In this document: in pieces, positions 6,948 through 14,022 of the stretch
Numbering within the stretch: the stretch's first letter is position 1
Layout: each line of letters begins with the position of its first letter
Source: an uncultured Pelolinea sp.
Lineage (GTDB): Bacteria; Chloroflexota; Anaerolineae; Anaerolineales; Anaerolineaceae
Reading direction: 5' to 3'
Length of the DNA stretch: 17,553 nt
NCBI GenBank assembly: GCA_937902055.1
Contig: CALGUJ010000175.1
Coordinates: 1-17,553, forward strand
Translations under genes and position numbers: made by a program
Notes under the pieces: model-generated
Told to the model about the DNA's origin: nothing
Database searches by the model: none
The model's input: the letters and a program-made list of their open reading frames with translations, nothing else

Positions 6948-8384
6948 ATGAAGATCGGGCAATTTGAAAAGATCAATGACTACGAATGGCGCCTGCCCCG
7001 CGAGACACAACCGGGTATGCGCGTACCGGTGGTCGTCTTTGCCAGCGAAAGCATGCTGGGCGATGCGCTCAAGGACCGTTCGATTGATCAGGCTGCCAAT
7101 GCTGCCGCCTTGCCAGGGCTGCGAGGGAATGTGTGCGTCATGCCGGATGTCCATCAGGGTTACGGATTCCCAATCGGCGGGGTGGCTGCCGCGGATTACG
7201 AAACCGGCGTGATCTCTCCGGGGGCGATCGGCTATGACATCAATTGCGGCGTGCGGCTGCTTTGTTCGACGCTGCCTTTAAAGGAAGCCCAAGCTGCCAT
7301 CAACGATTTCACGACTGCTCTGTACCGCGCCTGCCCCAGCGGCGTAGGCGGCAGCGGGATTATTGCCCTGAAAGCAAGAGAATTGAAAGCGGTTTGCGAA
7401 CAAGGTTCGGTTTGGGCTTTCAAGAACGGGTATGCCACTGCCGGCGACATTGAAACAACGGAAGACGGCGGCTGCATGGAAGGGGCGGACATGGCCGCAG
7501 TCAGCAGCCGCGCGCTGGAACGCGGCGCCGACCAGGCCGGCTCGCTGGGCGCGGGTAACCATTTCATCGAAATCGATCTGGTCACGGATGTTTTCGATCA
7601 ACCGGCAGCGTTTGCCATGGGCATCCAAAAGGGCAATATTGCCCTGCAGATCCACAGCGGCTCACGCGGTTTCGGCCATCAAATCTGTACGGACTTTGTC
7701 CAGAAATTCCAGACGGTTGCGAGCAAATATCAAATCGACTTACCGGACCGGGAATTGGTGTGCGCGCCGCTCAAATCCTCCGAAGGGCAACAGTACATGG
7801 CTGCCATGCGCTGCGCAGCCAATTACGCTTTCTGCAACCGGCAGTTGTTGGCGCATTCCGCCCGCATGGTTTTCGAGGAATATTTCCCCGGAGCGCATCT
7901 TTTGAACGTCTACGATCTGGCGCATAACATCGGCAAGATTGAATCCCACCGGTTTGGGGGAGAAAAAATCAGCGTATGCGTGCACCGAAAAGGAGCCACG
8001 CGCGCGTTCGGGCCGGGTCACCCCGATCTGCCGGCGAGATTCCAAAAAACCGGCCAACCGGTGCTGGTGCCCGGCAGCATGGGCACGGAATCCTGGGTGC
8101 TGGCGGGAACAGCCGCGGCGATGGAGAAATCTTGCGGTTCATGCAGCCACGGCGCCGGAAGGGTGCTCAGCCGCACGCAAGCCAAACATCAGATCCGCGG
8201 CGACGAATTACGCTCCAGCTTGATGGCGCAAGGCATTCATGTACAGGCGGGTTCTCTGGGCGGGCTGGCCGAAGAAGCTCCGCAGGCCTATAAAGATATC
8301 AGCGCTGTAATCGCCTGTATCGAGGGAGCTGGCTTGGGCCGCCGCATCGCACGGCTGACACCGCTGGCCGTGATCAAGGGATAA
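6948..8384 (+). CDS. rtcB: RNA-splicing ligase RtcB
   Basis: RtcB joins RNA 2',3'-cyclic phosphate or 3'-phosphate ends to 5'-OH ends using GTP and Mn2+, in tRNA splicing or RNA repair. The 478-aa protein has all the active-site residues: C100 in DINCGVRLL, H205 in GAGNHFIEI, H236 in QIHSGSRGFGH, H326 in YDLAHNIGKIE, and the guanylylated H401 in SCSHGAGR. It also has the early metal-site segment MPDVHQGYGFPIGG. ATG 6948 follows a short AGG. It forms an operon with archease; no rtcA or rtcR is nearby. Its last 11 bp overlap the convergent PHP gene. Confidence 0.97.
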   Translation: MKIGQFEKINDYEWRLPRETQPGMRVPVVVFASESMLGDALKDRSIDQAANAAALPGLRGNVCVMPDVHQGYGFPIGGVAAADYETGVISPGAIGYDINCGVRLLCSTLPLKEAQAAINDFTTALYRACPSGVGGSGIIALKARELKAVCEQGSVWAFKNGYATAGDIETTEDGGCMEGADMAAVSSRALERGADQAGSLGAGNHFIEIDLVTDVFDQPAAFAMGIQKGNIALQIHSGSRGFGHQICTDFVQKFQTVASKYQIDLPDRELVCAPLKSSEGQQYMAAMRCAANYAFCNRQLLAHSARMVFEEYFPGAHLLNVYDLAHNIGKIESHRFGGEKISVCVHRKGATRAFGPGHPDLPARFQKTGQPVLVPGSMGTESWVLAGTAAAMEKSCGSCSHGAGRVLSRTQAKHQIRGDELRSSLMAQGIHVQAGSLGGLAEEAPQAYKDISAVIACIEGAGLGRRIARLTPLAVIKG

Positions 8385-9438
8385 GCGCGATGGGATTGCT
8401 GAAAATCCAACCCCGCTTTTTACCGAGAAAACGGCGGTAGCATTCCAGGCGGTAAACCCCCGGCTGCGCAACCTGCCAACAATGTCGGCCGTGGATGCGC
8501 GCGCAGTCGATGGTTTTCCCGTTGCGGATCAGGCGGCATTCGGCCGCCGCAGGAATATCGGCGACCAGCGCAAGCCCTTCGCGAAAAACGAAAGAATCGC
8601 CCATCTCGATTTGCTTTTCACCCGCATCCAGGTAGAACCGGAAGCCGTTCCCTGAATGGACCATGTCGTTGCAGATAAAAGCATGAGCCTGGCGCAAGGC
8701 TTGCATGAGCGCGCGCTCATCTTCCCGCAAATCGCCGCTCAGTCCGCTTTCCAGGAGAATGTGATTACGGATGGTGCGAAAGTGATAGCGATAAGGGAAA
8801 ACGTTGAGTTTTACCGGTCCGATCCGCTGCGGAAGCGTGTGGGCGTCCACGCCACCCAGCGCAACCACGCGCTGCCCGCTGGTCAGCAAATCATCCCAAA
8901 GAGCACGGATTTGCGCGGGGGGTTCCAGCGCCATGAATTGCGGAAGGAGCGCATACAAAACTAATTGCCATGCTTTCCCCACGCGAATTTTCAACTCACT
9001 CAAGTTGTTCCAAAGTTCCAAACCGGTGAACCCGTGGATGTTCCAATCCACCCAGGAAAGATCGCTTTCGCCCACCATGGGCAGCGCGGGGTCGTAGGCA
9101 TGCGCAATGAACGTCAATCCGCCTGCTTGGTCAATGGCATCGATCAACTCCTGTGGGTGCTGCGCCAGACGGGAGAAATCCTGATGAATTCCGAAAGCCA
9201 GCATGTGGTTTTTCTGAGGTTGGCGGGTTTGGTCATGGATCTCTTCACCGGTTAACAGCAGAACCCTTTTCTGCCCAAAGTCATAATACCCATCGAACCC
9301 AACCGGAAAAACATTGTGGTCGCTCATCAGGATCACGTCGAGGCCGCAGCGGGCGGCTTCAGCGGCAACCTCCGGCGGGGTGAACAACCCGTCGGAATAG
9401 ACTGAATGGATATGAGCGCTGAGAATTATTTCCTGCAT
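8374..9438 (-). CDS. PHP-domain metal-dependent phosphoesterase (CehA/McbA-like)
   Basis: The 354-aa protein begins with a PHP metallo-hydrolase domain. Likely metal ligands are HIHSVYSDG (H9, H11, D16), SDHN (D40, H41), TGEEI (E65), the HAYD histidine near 113, and GGVDAHT with D198 and H200. The C-terminal part (about 265-350) looks like the small beta-rich domain seen in CehA-type proteins, with RLIRNGKTI and PGVYRLECYRR. The substrate cannot be inferred; family members hydrolyse phosphoesters or other esters. It starts at ATG 9438, divergent from secG, without a clear Shine-Dalgarno. Its stop lies inside the end of rtcB. Confidence 0.85.
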   Translation of the reverse strand: MQEIILSAHIHSVYSDGLFTPPEVAAEAARCGLDVILMSDHNVFPVGFDGYYDFGQKRVLLLTGEEIHDQTRQPQKNHMLAFGIHQDFSRLAQHPQELIDAIDQAGGLTFIAHAYDPALPMVGESDLSWVDWNIHGFTGLELWNNLSELKIRVGKAWQLVLYALLPQFMALEPPAQIRALWDDLLTSGQRVVALGGVDAHTLPQRIGPVKLNVFPYRYHFRTIRNHILLESGLSGDLREDERALMQALRQAHAFICNDMVHSGNGFRFYLDAGEKQIEMGDSFVFREGLALVADIPAAAECRLIRNGKTIDCARIHGRHCWQVAQPGVYRLECYRRFLGKKRGWIFSNPIALIP

Positions 9439-9445
9439 GGGTGTG

Positions 9446-9475
9446 TTGACGTTAACCTGAAAAAACAGGTATAAT
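9446..9475 (+). promoter_or_regulatory. Near-consensus secG promoter with a palindrome in its spacer
   Basis: TTGACG (9446-9451), an 18-bp spacer and TATAAT (9470-9475) make one of the strongest promoters in the window. The spacer contains ACCTG (9455-9459) and CAGGT (9466-9470) around six As. The start would be near 9482, leaving a leader of about 25 nt with GGAGG at 9497-9501. Confidence 0.75.
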
Positions 9476-9506
9476 CCTTTCTGTTTTACACTAAACGGAG
9501 GTAAGT

Positions 9507-9728
9507 TTGGTTACTTTCTTTCAAATCGCATTGATTATAACTTCACTGGCTTTGATCCTCAGCGTTGTGCTGCAAAGCAAGGGAGTCAGTCTGGGCGGCC
9601 TTACCGGCGCCGATTCCGGCGGCGTGTTCGGCCAGCGGCGCGGCATTGAAAAGACCTTATTCTGGGTCACGGTTGTCATGGCGATTTTGTTCGTCATTCT
9701 GGTAATTGCCACAATCGCGATCGGTTAA
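9507..9728 (+). CDS. secG: Preprotein translocase subunit SecG
   Basis: SecG is a small inner-membrane subunit that assists SecYE during protein export. The 73-aa protein has two membrane helices (about 3-22 and 49-71). Between them lies the family's Gly-rich loop: LQSKGVSLGGLTGADSGGVF, then GQRRGIEKTLF. The start is a TTG at 9507, 5 nt after GGAGG; no ATG or GTG is available in frame before the first helix. The gene has its own promoter and a hairpin terminator just downstream. Confidence 0.93.
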   Translation: MVTFFQIALIITSLALILSVVLQSKGVSLGGLTGADSGGVFGQRRGIEKTLFWVTVVMAILFVILVIATIAIG

Positions 9729-9749
9729 TCCTCTAGAATCCAATGACAT

Positions 9750-9788
9750 AAGGGCTTCTTCCCGGAAAGCGGGAAGACAGCCCTTTTT
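9750..9788 (+). terminator. Rho-independent terminator after secG
   Basis: AGGGCT then TCTTCCCG (9751-9764) pair with CGGGAAGA (9770-9777) and AGCCCT (9779-9784). There is a single bulged C at 9778 and a 5-nt loop. The stem is about 14 bp and runs into five Ts (9784-9788). Confidence 0.88.
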
Positions 9789-9792
9789 AATG

Positions 9793-9798
9793 TAAAAT
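9793..9798 (+). promoter_or_regulatory. Possible -10 box for the solute-binding protein gene
   Basis: TAAAAT lies between the secG terminator and the ATG at 9808. The predicted start is only about 2-3 nt before the ATG, and there is no Shine-Dalgarno, so this gene may also give a near-leaderless mRNA. No recognisable -35 is present. Confidence 0.3.
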
Positions 9799-9807
9799 CA
9801 TTCTGTT

Positions 9808-11466
9808 ATGAAAAAGTTCCGTTGGCAGATCATCATCATTCTCGTTACCGGCTTGGTGATGGGATTGTTATTGCTCAGCGAGCAGACCGGGTTCCGACTG
9901 GTCTCGCCGGTGCCTACCAGCGGTGGTGTTTATAACGAGGCGTTGATCGGGAGCCTGCAGCGTTTAAATCCGGTATTGGATTATTACAATTCCGCCGACC
10001 GGGATGTGGACCGCTTGATCTTCAGCAGCCTGATCAGGTTCGACGATAAAGGATTACCCAAAGCGGATTTGGCGAAAGTTTGGGGTATTTCGTATGACGG
10101 GCTTATTTATAATTTCGAGCTGCGTGAAAATGCCAAATGGCACGATGGAACGCCGGTTAAAGCGGAAGACGTATTATTCACAATCGACCTGATGCGCGAT
10201 CCGGATTCCGTACTACCTGAAGACATCAAGAAAATTTGGACGGATGTCGAAGTGGTAGTTTTAAGCGACACACTCATCCAGTTCAAGCTGCAGGAAGCTT
10301 TCACGCCTTTCATTGATTATCTGGATTTCGGTATCCTGCCCAAGCATATTCTGGGCGGCATGACATACATGGAAATGATCAATTCCCAATTTAATCTCAA
10401 TCCGGTGGGAAGCGGTCCATATCAGTTCGACAGCCTGGTAGTTGAAAACAACCAGATCAAAGGGGTGATCCTTTCATCGAATCCGGATTACTATCTGGAA
10501 CCGGCTTATATCAACGACTTTGTTTTCAGGTATTATATGGACGCTTCGAGCGCCTATGCCGCTTACCAGGAAGGGGTTGTTCAGGGAATCAGCAAAGTCA
10601 GCCAGGACGTCCTTCCGCAGGTGCTCAATAACTCGGACCTGGCGCTTTACAGCGCAATTGAACCCAGGTTTTCCATCGTTCTGTTCAATCTGGATAACAG
10701 CGACGTCAGTTTTCTGCAGGACGCCGCCATCCGAAGGGCTTTGCTGCTGGCGCTTGACCGGCGCGGGATGATCGACCGTATCTTAGGCGGGCAGGGGGCA
10801 ATCGCAGACGTACCGGTGCTGCCAAATAATTGGGCATACTACAATGGAAATACCCGCGCGGATCAGGATGTCAGCGCTGCCGAGAAGTTGCTGAAGGAAA
10901 CGGGTTTCGTGATCGGCGAGAATTCGAACATCCGCAGCAAAGACGGCGTAAAGCTTTCGTTCAAAATGATCTACCCGGATGACGAAACTCATGCGGCAAT
11001 TGCGCAGGCCATCCAGGCTGATTGGTTGAAGGTGGGTGTAAGCGTGGAAATTGTTCCGTTATCCTACGATACGCTGATCCTGGACCATTTGCAGCCGTTG
11101 ACATATGAAGCCGCCTTGATTGATATTGATTACACGAATTCTCCCGATCCCGATCCGTACCCCTTCTGGGATCAAGCCGAACAAAGCGGCGGCCAGAATT
11201 ATTCGCAATGGGAAAATCGAACCATCAGCCAATATCTCGAGGAAGCGCGGGTTTTGCTGGATACCGGTGAACGCGCGAAGCTTTATCGCAATTTCCAGGT
11301 GGTCTTCGCCGACGAACTTCCAGCGCTGCCATTGTTCTATCCGGTCTATAACTATGCGGTAGATAAATCCATCCAGGGCATCCGCCTGGGATCATGGTAC
11401 GACACCTCCGACCGTTTCGACAACGTTACGCAATGGTATATCCTGGCTCAAAAATCGAGCGAGTGA
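9808..11466 (+). CDS. Family 5 extracellular solute-binding protein (peptide/nickel ABC type), orphan
   Basis: The 552-aa protein carries the SBP_bac_5 core. The signature runs from LAKVWGISYDGLIYNFELRE to AKWHDGTPVKAEDV (about 88-122), with later conserved blocks FNLDNSDVSFLQDAAIRRAL and RILGGQGAIADVPVLP. An N-terminal hydrophobic helix (about 7-24) follows MKKFRW and would export the protein. There is no Cys near it, so it is not a typical lipoprotein and is either cleaved or stays anchored by the helix. Such proteins normally deliver oligopeptides or similar ligands to an ABC permease. No permease or ATPase gene is adjacent, so the partner is elsewhere or the protein works alone. It follows secG but is separated from it by a strong terminator. 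Confidence 0.9.
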   Translation: MKKFRWQIIIILVTGLVMGLLLLSEQTGFRLVSPVPTSGGVYNEALIGSLQRLNPVLDYYNSADRDVDRLIFSSLIRFDDKGLPKADLAKVWGISYDGLIYNFELRENAKWHDGTPVKAEDVLFTIDLMRDPDSVLPEDIKKIWTDVEVVVLSDTLIQFKLQEAFTPFIDYLDFGILPKHILGGMTYMEMINSQFNLNPVGSGPYQFDSLVVENNQIKGVILSSNPDYYLEPAYINDFVFRYYMDASSAYAAYQEGVVQGISKVSQDVLPQVLNNSDLALYSAIEPRFSIVLFNLDNSDVSFLQDAAIRRALLLALDRRGMIDRILGGQGAIADVPVLPNNWAYYNGNTRADQDVSAAEKLLKETGFVIGENSNIRSKDGVKLSFKMIYPDDETHAAIAQAIQADWLKVGVSVEIVPLSYDTLILDHLQPLTYEAALIDIDYTNSPDPDPYPFWDQAEQSGGQNYSQWENRTISQYLEEARVLLDTGERAKLYRNFQVVFADELPALPLFYPVYNYAVDKSIQGIRLGSWYDTSDRFDNVTQWYILAQKSSE

Positions 11467-11590
11467 TTTTCGGCAAACCAGGATGATCGTCCATATCAAA
11501 AACCGCATGCTGCCAAAACGGTTATAACGTTTGCACATTCTCGTATGATGCGTTGAAAAAATTCAATATTTTTTCCTGATTATCTAAAAA
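11467..11590. other. Intergenic stretch upstream of the methyltransferase operon
   Basis: This stretch of 124 bp between the solute-binding protein stop and the dyad is AT-rich towards its right end. It holds no gene and no clear hairpin terminator for the solute-binding protein. The only pattern I see is one CTGCCAA half-site at 11510-11516, matching the operator arm downstream. Confidence 0.5.
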
Positions 11591-11611
11591 ACTGCCAATT
11601 GTGTTGGCAGT
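11591..11611 (+). promoter_or_regulatory. Perfect 8-bp inverted repeat overlapping the -35 box: likely operator
   Basis: ACTGCCAA (11591-11598) and TTGGCAGT (11604-11611) form a perfect dyad around a 5-bp centre. The right arm contains the -35 hexamer TTGGCA, so a bound repressor would block RNA polymerase. A further half-site, CTGCCAA, lies at 11510-11516. No regulator gene is adjacent. Confidence 0.55.
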
Positions 11612-11632
11612 AGTGTTAATATCGTTTATAAT
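11604..11632 (+). promoter_or_regulatory. Promoter of the methyltransferase-GH3-HD-GYP operon
   Basis: TTGGCA (11604-11609), a 17-bp spacer and TATAAT (11627-11632) form a near-consensus sigma-70-type promoter. Transcription should begin at about 11639, which makes the GTG at 11601 an unlikely start codon for the first gene. Confidence 0.65.
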
Positions 11633-11678
11633 TTTTATGTTGTTCGGAGGGCGGACAAATTATTGGTATTTAAGGAAG

Positions 11679-12410
11679 ATGACATTGGAAGAACAGCGGA
11701 ATATCATCGCAACTTTTTCTGAAATGGCCCCTCGGTATGAGGGGTTAATGAATAATGAACTCAACCGGTTTTGGGGGATAAATTACGAAGGGTTCGTTGC
11801 GCAGCTCTTGGAAAGCGTTAAAACAAGACCGGACGAAGTGATTTTGGATATTGCCACCGGAACAGCATTCATACCTTCCTACCTGAGTAGAAGCGGAAAA
11901 AAATTTAAAAAAATAATCGGGATCGATATCACCTTATCGATGCTGCAGAATGCCAATCGAAATTTGGGCTTCAAGAAAGTAGAGTGGTTAACCCTGATTT
12001 GCGGATCGGCGCATGAGTTACCCCTGAAAGCCGGAAGCGTTGACCGGGCAATTTGCTGCCTGGCGACCCACCACATGGATGCGGAAAGGCTTTTATCCAA
12101 CATCTTCAATGCCCTAAAAGACGGCGGCACCGCCCATCTGGCCGATGCGGGCAGTTCGAATAGTTGGAAAAATGGATTGATCCGGTTCGGCATCAAATCA
12201 CTTGCTTTTTTGTACTTTTTATTCACCGAGAATTACACGCGCGCGGTGGCCGAGGCTCAGTCCATCGCCAATATTCACACGATACAGCAATGGGAAGATA
12301 TGATCGTCGCGGCCGGGTTCAGCCATCTGGAATTGAATGAAATGAAATCCAAAAAATTCTGGGCGCCAAACCCAATCATTTTAAAATTTCAGAAAAGAGA
12401 GGATGAGTAG
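11679..12410 (+). CDS. Class I SAM-dependent methyltransferase (UbiE/Methyltransf_11-like)
   Basis: The protein of about 243 aa opens with FSEMAPRYEGLMNNELNRFW, like UbiE/MenG-type enzymes. It has SAM motif I as LDIATGTAF (56-64), the acidic strand GIDIT (81-85), GSAHELPLKAGSVD (109-122) and a final segment LKDGG (146-150). Motif I is ATGTA rather than GCGTG, a modest deviation. The methyl acceptor is unknown. The frame is open to a GTG at 11601, but that region contains the promoter and operator, so I prefer ATG 11679, preceded by AAGGA at short spacing. ATG 11637 is an alternative that would add a short hydrophobic stretch. It is the first gene of a tight operon: GH3 begins 3 bp after its stop. 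It probably modifies a GH3 substrate or product, but that is inference from context. Confidence 0.85.
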   Translation: MTLEEQRNIIATFSEMAPRYEGLMNNELNRFWGINYEGFVAQLLESVKTRPDEVILDIATGTAFIPSYLSRSGKKFKKIIGIDITLSMLQNANRNLGFKKVEWLTLICGSAHELPLKAGSVDRAICCLATHHMDAERLLSNIFNALKDGGTAHLADAGSSNSWKNGLIRFGIKSLAFLYFLFTENYTRAVAEAQSIANIHTIQQWEDMIVAAGFSHLELNEMKSKKFWAPNPIILKFQKREDE

Positions 12411-12413
12411 GAA

Positions 12414-14012
12414 ATGTCATTAGCAGCAGAGTGGATCAAACAGGGGCAGAAGGATAAGCTATGGTCTAAGTATTGCGGTCATTATGACCTGAGCATCCCG
12501 GAGTATATGGAAATCCAGGAGCGGCTGCTCCTGGAACAGTTCGCGATCTGGAAGGATAGTGAGATCGGAAAACATTTCTTCGGCAGCAATATGCCAAAGT
12601 CCGTTCAGGAATTCCGGGAACGCGTACCATTGACGACATATGAGGATTACGTGGATTTCCTCCTGGAGCAGGATGAATCCAAGTTGCCCAAGCAGCATTA
12701 CCGTTGGGCGCGCACATCTGGCAGATCGGGCAAGTACAAATGCAAATGGGTACCGCTGACCGACCGCATGTACGAAGAGAGCCATGGCGCGGTGGCAATT
12801 TCGGCCATGATCCTTTCTTCCTGCAGCTATAAAGGCGACGTGAAACTGGAGGTGGATGACACTCTCCTGCTGGCGACCGCGCCGCTGCCTTATTCATCCG
12901 GTTACGTGAGCCATGCGACCGCTGATCTGCTGCAAGCCCGGTTTGTGCCCCCTCTGGAAGAAGGCGAAAAGATGGAATTCGCCGAACGGATTGCGGCCGG
13001 GTTCAGCCAGGGGATGGAAACCGGTATCGATTATTTCTATGGGCTTGCCAGTGTTTTGGCAAAAATGGGGGAGAAATTCGAGCAAGGCGCAGGCGGCGGG
13101 AAATCTTCGATGAAGAATATGAAAATGAAAACCATCGCCAGATTATTGAAAGGTTTGGTTATTTCCAAACTCAATCATCGAAAAATGCTGCCCAAGGATA
13201 TCTGGAGGCTCAAAGGCGTAATGACCGGCGGAATGGACACCGACATTTACCGCGAGAAAGTCGAATATTACTGGGGCAGAAAGCCATTGGAAGGTTACGG
13301 CAGCACCGAAGGCGGCATGCAATGCCTGCAAGGATGGAATTATAAGGGAATGACTTTCTATCCGCACCTGAACTTTTACGAGTTCATTCCGCTTGAGGAG
13401 CACCTCAAGAATAAGGCCGACCCGAATTATGTCCCCAAAACTGTGTTGACTGATGAATTGGAACCCGGCATCTACGAGATCGTCTTCACAAACTTGTTGG
13501 GCGGAGTATTCATGCGCTACCGTGTCGGCGATATGTTCACAGTCGAATCCATTGGCGATGCGGAAATCAATGTCGCTTTACCTCAATTCCGATTTTATTC
13601 CCGCGGTGACGATATGATCGATCTCAGTAATATGGTACGATTTACGGAGAAATCGATCTGGCAGGCAATCAATAAATCCAATATTGATTACGTCGATTGG
13701 ACTGCGAAAAAAGAAATCGAGGATGGGAAGCCGATCCTTCACCTGTACATCGAGTTCAAGAAGCCGGATCATCTGCCGATGGAAGAGGTTCACCGGTTGG
13801 TTGAAGATAACATACGCGCCATCCATCCGGAGTATACCGGGTTGGAGGAAATCATGGGAAATCATAACCTGAAAATCAGCGCGCTGCCTTGCGGTGCATT
13901 CGAACATTATATGCAAAGCCAGCACGCCGCCGGGGCCGACTTGGCTCACATCAAGCCCCCGCGAATGCAGCCAAAGGAACATTTGTTTGAAAAGTTGATC
14001 AATATGGATTGA
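12414..14012 (+). CDS. GH3-family acyl-adenylating / acyl-amido synthetase-like protein
   Basis: The 532-aa protein matches the GH3 auxin-responsive-promoter family, best known from plant enzymes that adenylate a carboxylic acid and transfer it to an amino acid. Recognisable blocks are FRERVPLTTYEDY (67-79), the ATP-binding loop RTSGRSGKYKCKWVPLT (100-116), EGYGSTEGGM (293-302), FMRYRVGDMF (366-375), SRGDDMIDLSNM (396-407) and the C-terminal lysine motif HIKPPR (512-517). All adenylation motifs look intact, so it should be catalytic. Acid and amine partners are unknown; bacterial members are mostly uncharacterised. ATG 12414 lies 3 bp after the methyltransferase stop with AGGA just before it. 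The HD-GYP gene follows after 10 bp, so all three are likely co-transcribed. Confidence 0.88.
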   Translation: MSLAAEWIKQGQKDKLWSKYCGHYDLSIPEYMEIQERLLLEQFAIWKDSEIGKHFFGSNMPKSVQEFRERVPLTTYEDYVDFLLEQDESKLPKQHYRWARTSGRSGKYKCKWVPLTDRMYEESHGAVAISAMILSSCSYKGDVKLEVDDTLLLATAPLPYSSGYVSHATADLLQARFVPPLEEGEKMEFAERIAAGFSQGMETGIDYFYGLASVLAKMGEKFEQGAGGGKSSMKNMKMKTIARLLKGLVISKLNHRKMLPKDIWRLKGVMTGGMDTDIYREKVEYYWGRKPLEGYGSTEGGMQCLQGWNYKGMTFYPHLNFYEFIPLEEHLKNKADPNYVPKTVLTDELEPGIYEIVFTNLLGGVFMRYRVGDMFTVESIGDAEINVALPQFRFYSRGDDMIDLSNMVRFTEKSIWQAINKSNIDYVDWTAKKEIEDGKPILHLYIEFKKPDHLPMEEVHRLVEDNIRAIHPEYTGLEEIMGNHNLKISALPCGAFEHYMQSQHAAGADLAHIKPPRMQPKEHLFEKLINMD

Positions 14013-14022
14013 AATTTACTCT

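Noticed and set aside
7432..7905. Plus-strand 157-codon alternative frame in rtcB
   Set aside because: Low-complexity, Arg/Ser/Pro-rich translation typical of a shifted frame within a strongly conserved gene.
11517..11535. Imperfect AACG/CGTT repeat around TTATAA upstream of the methyltransferase operon
   Set aside because: Central mismatches and AT-rich context make chance likely; no paired -35 box.
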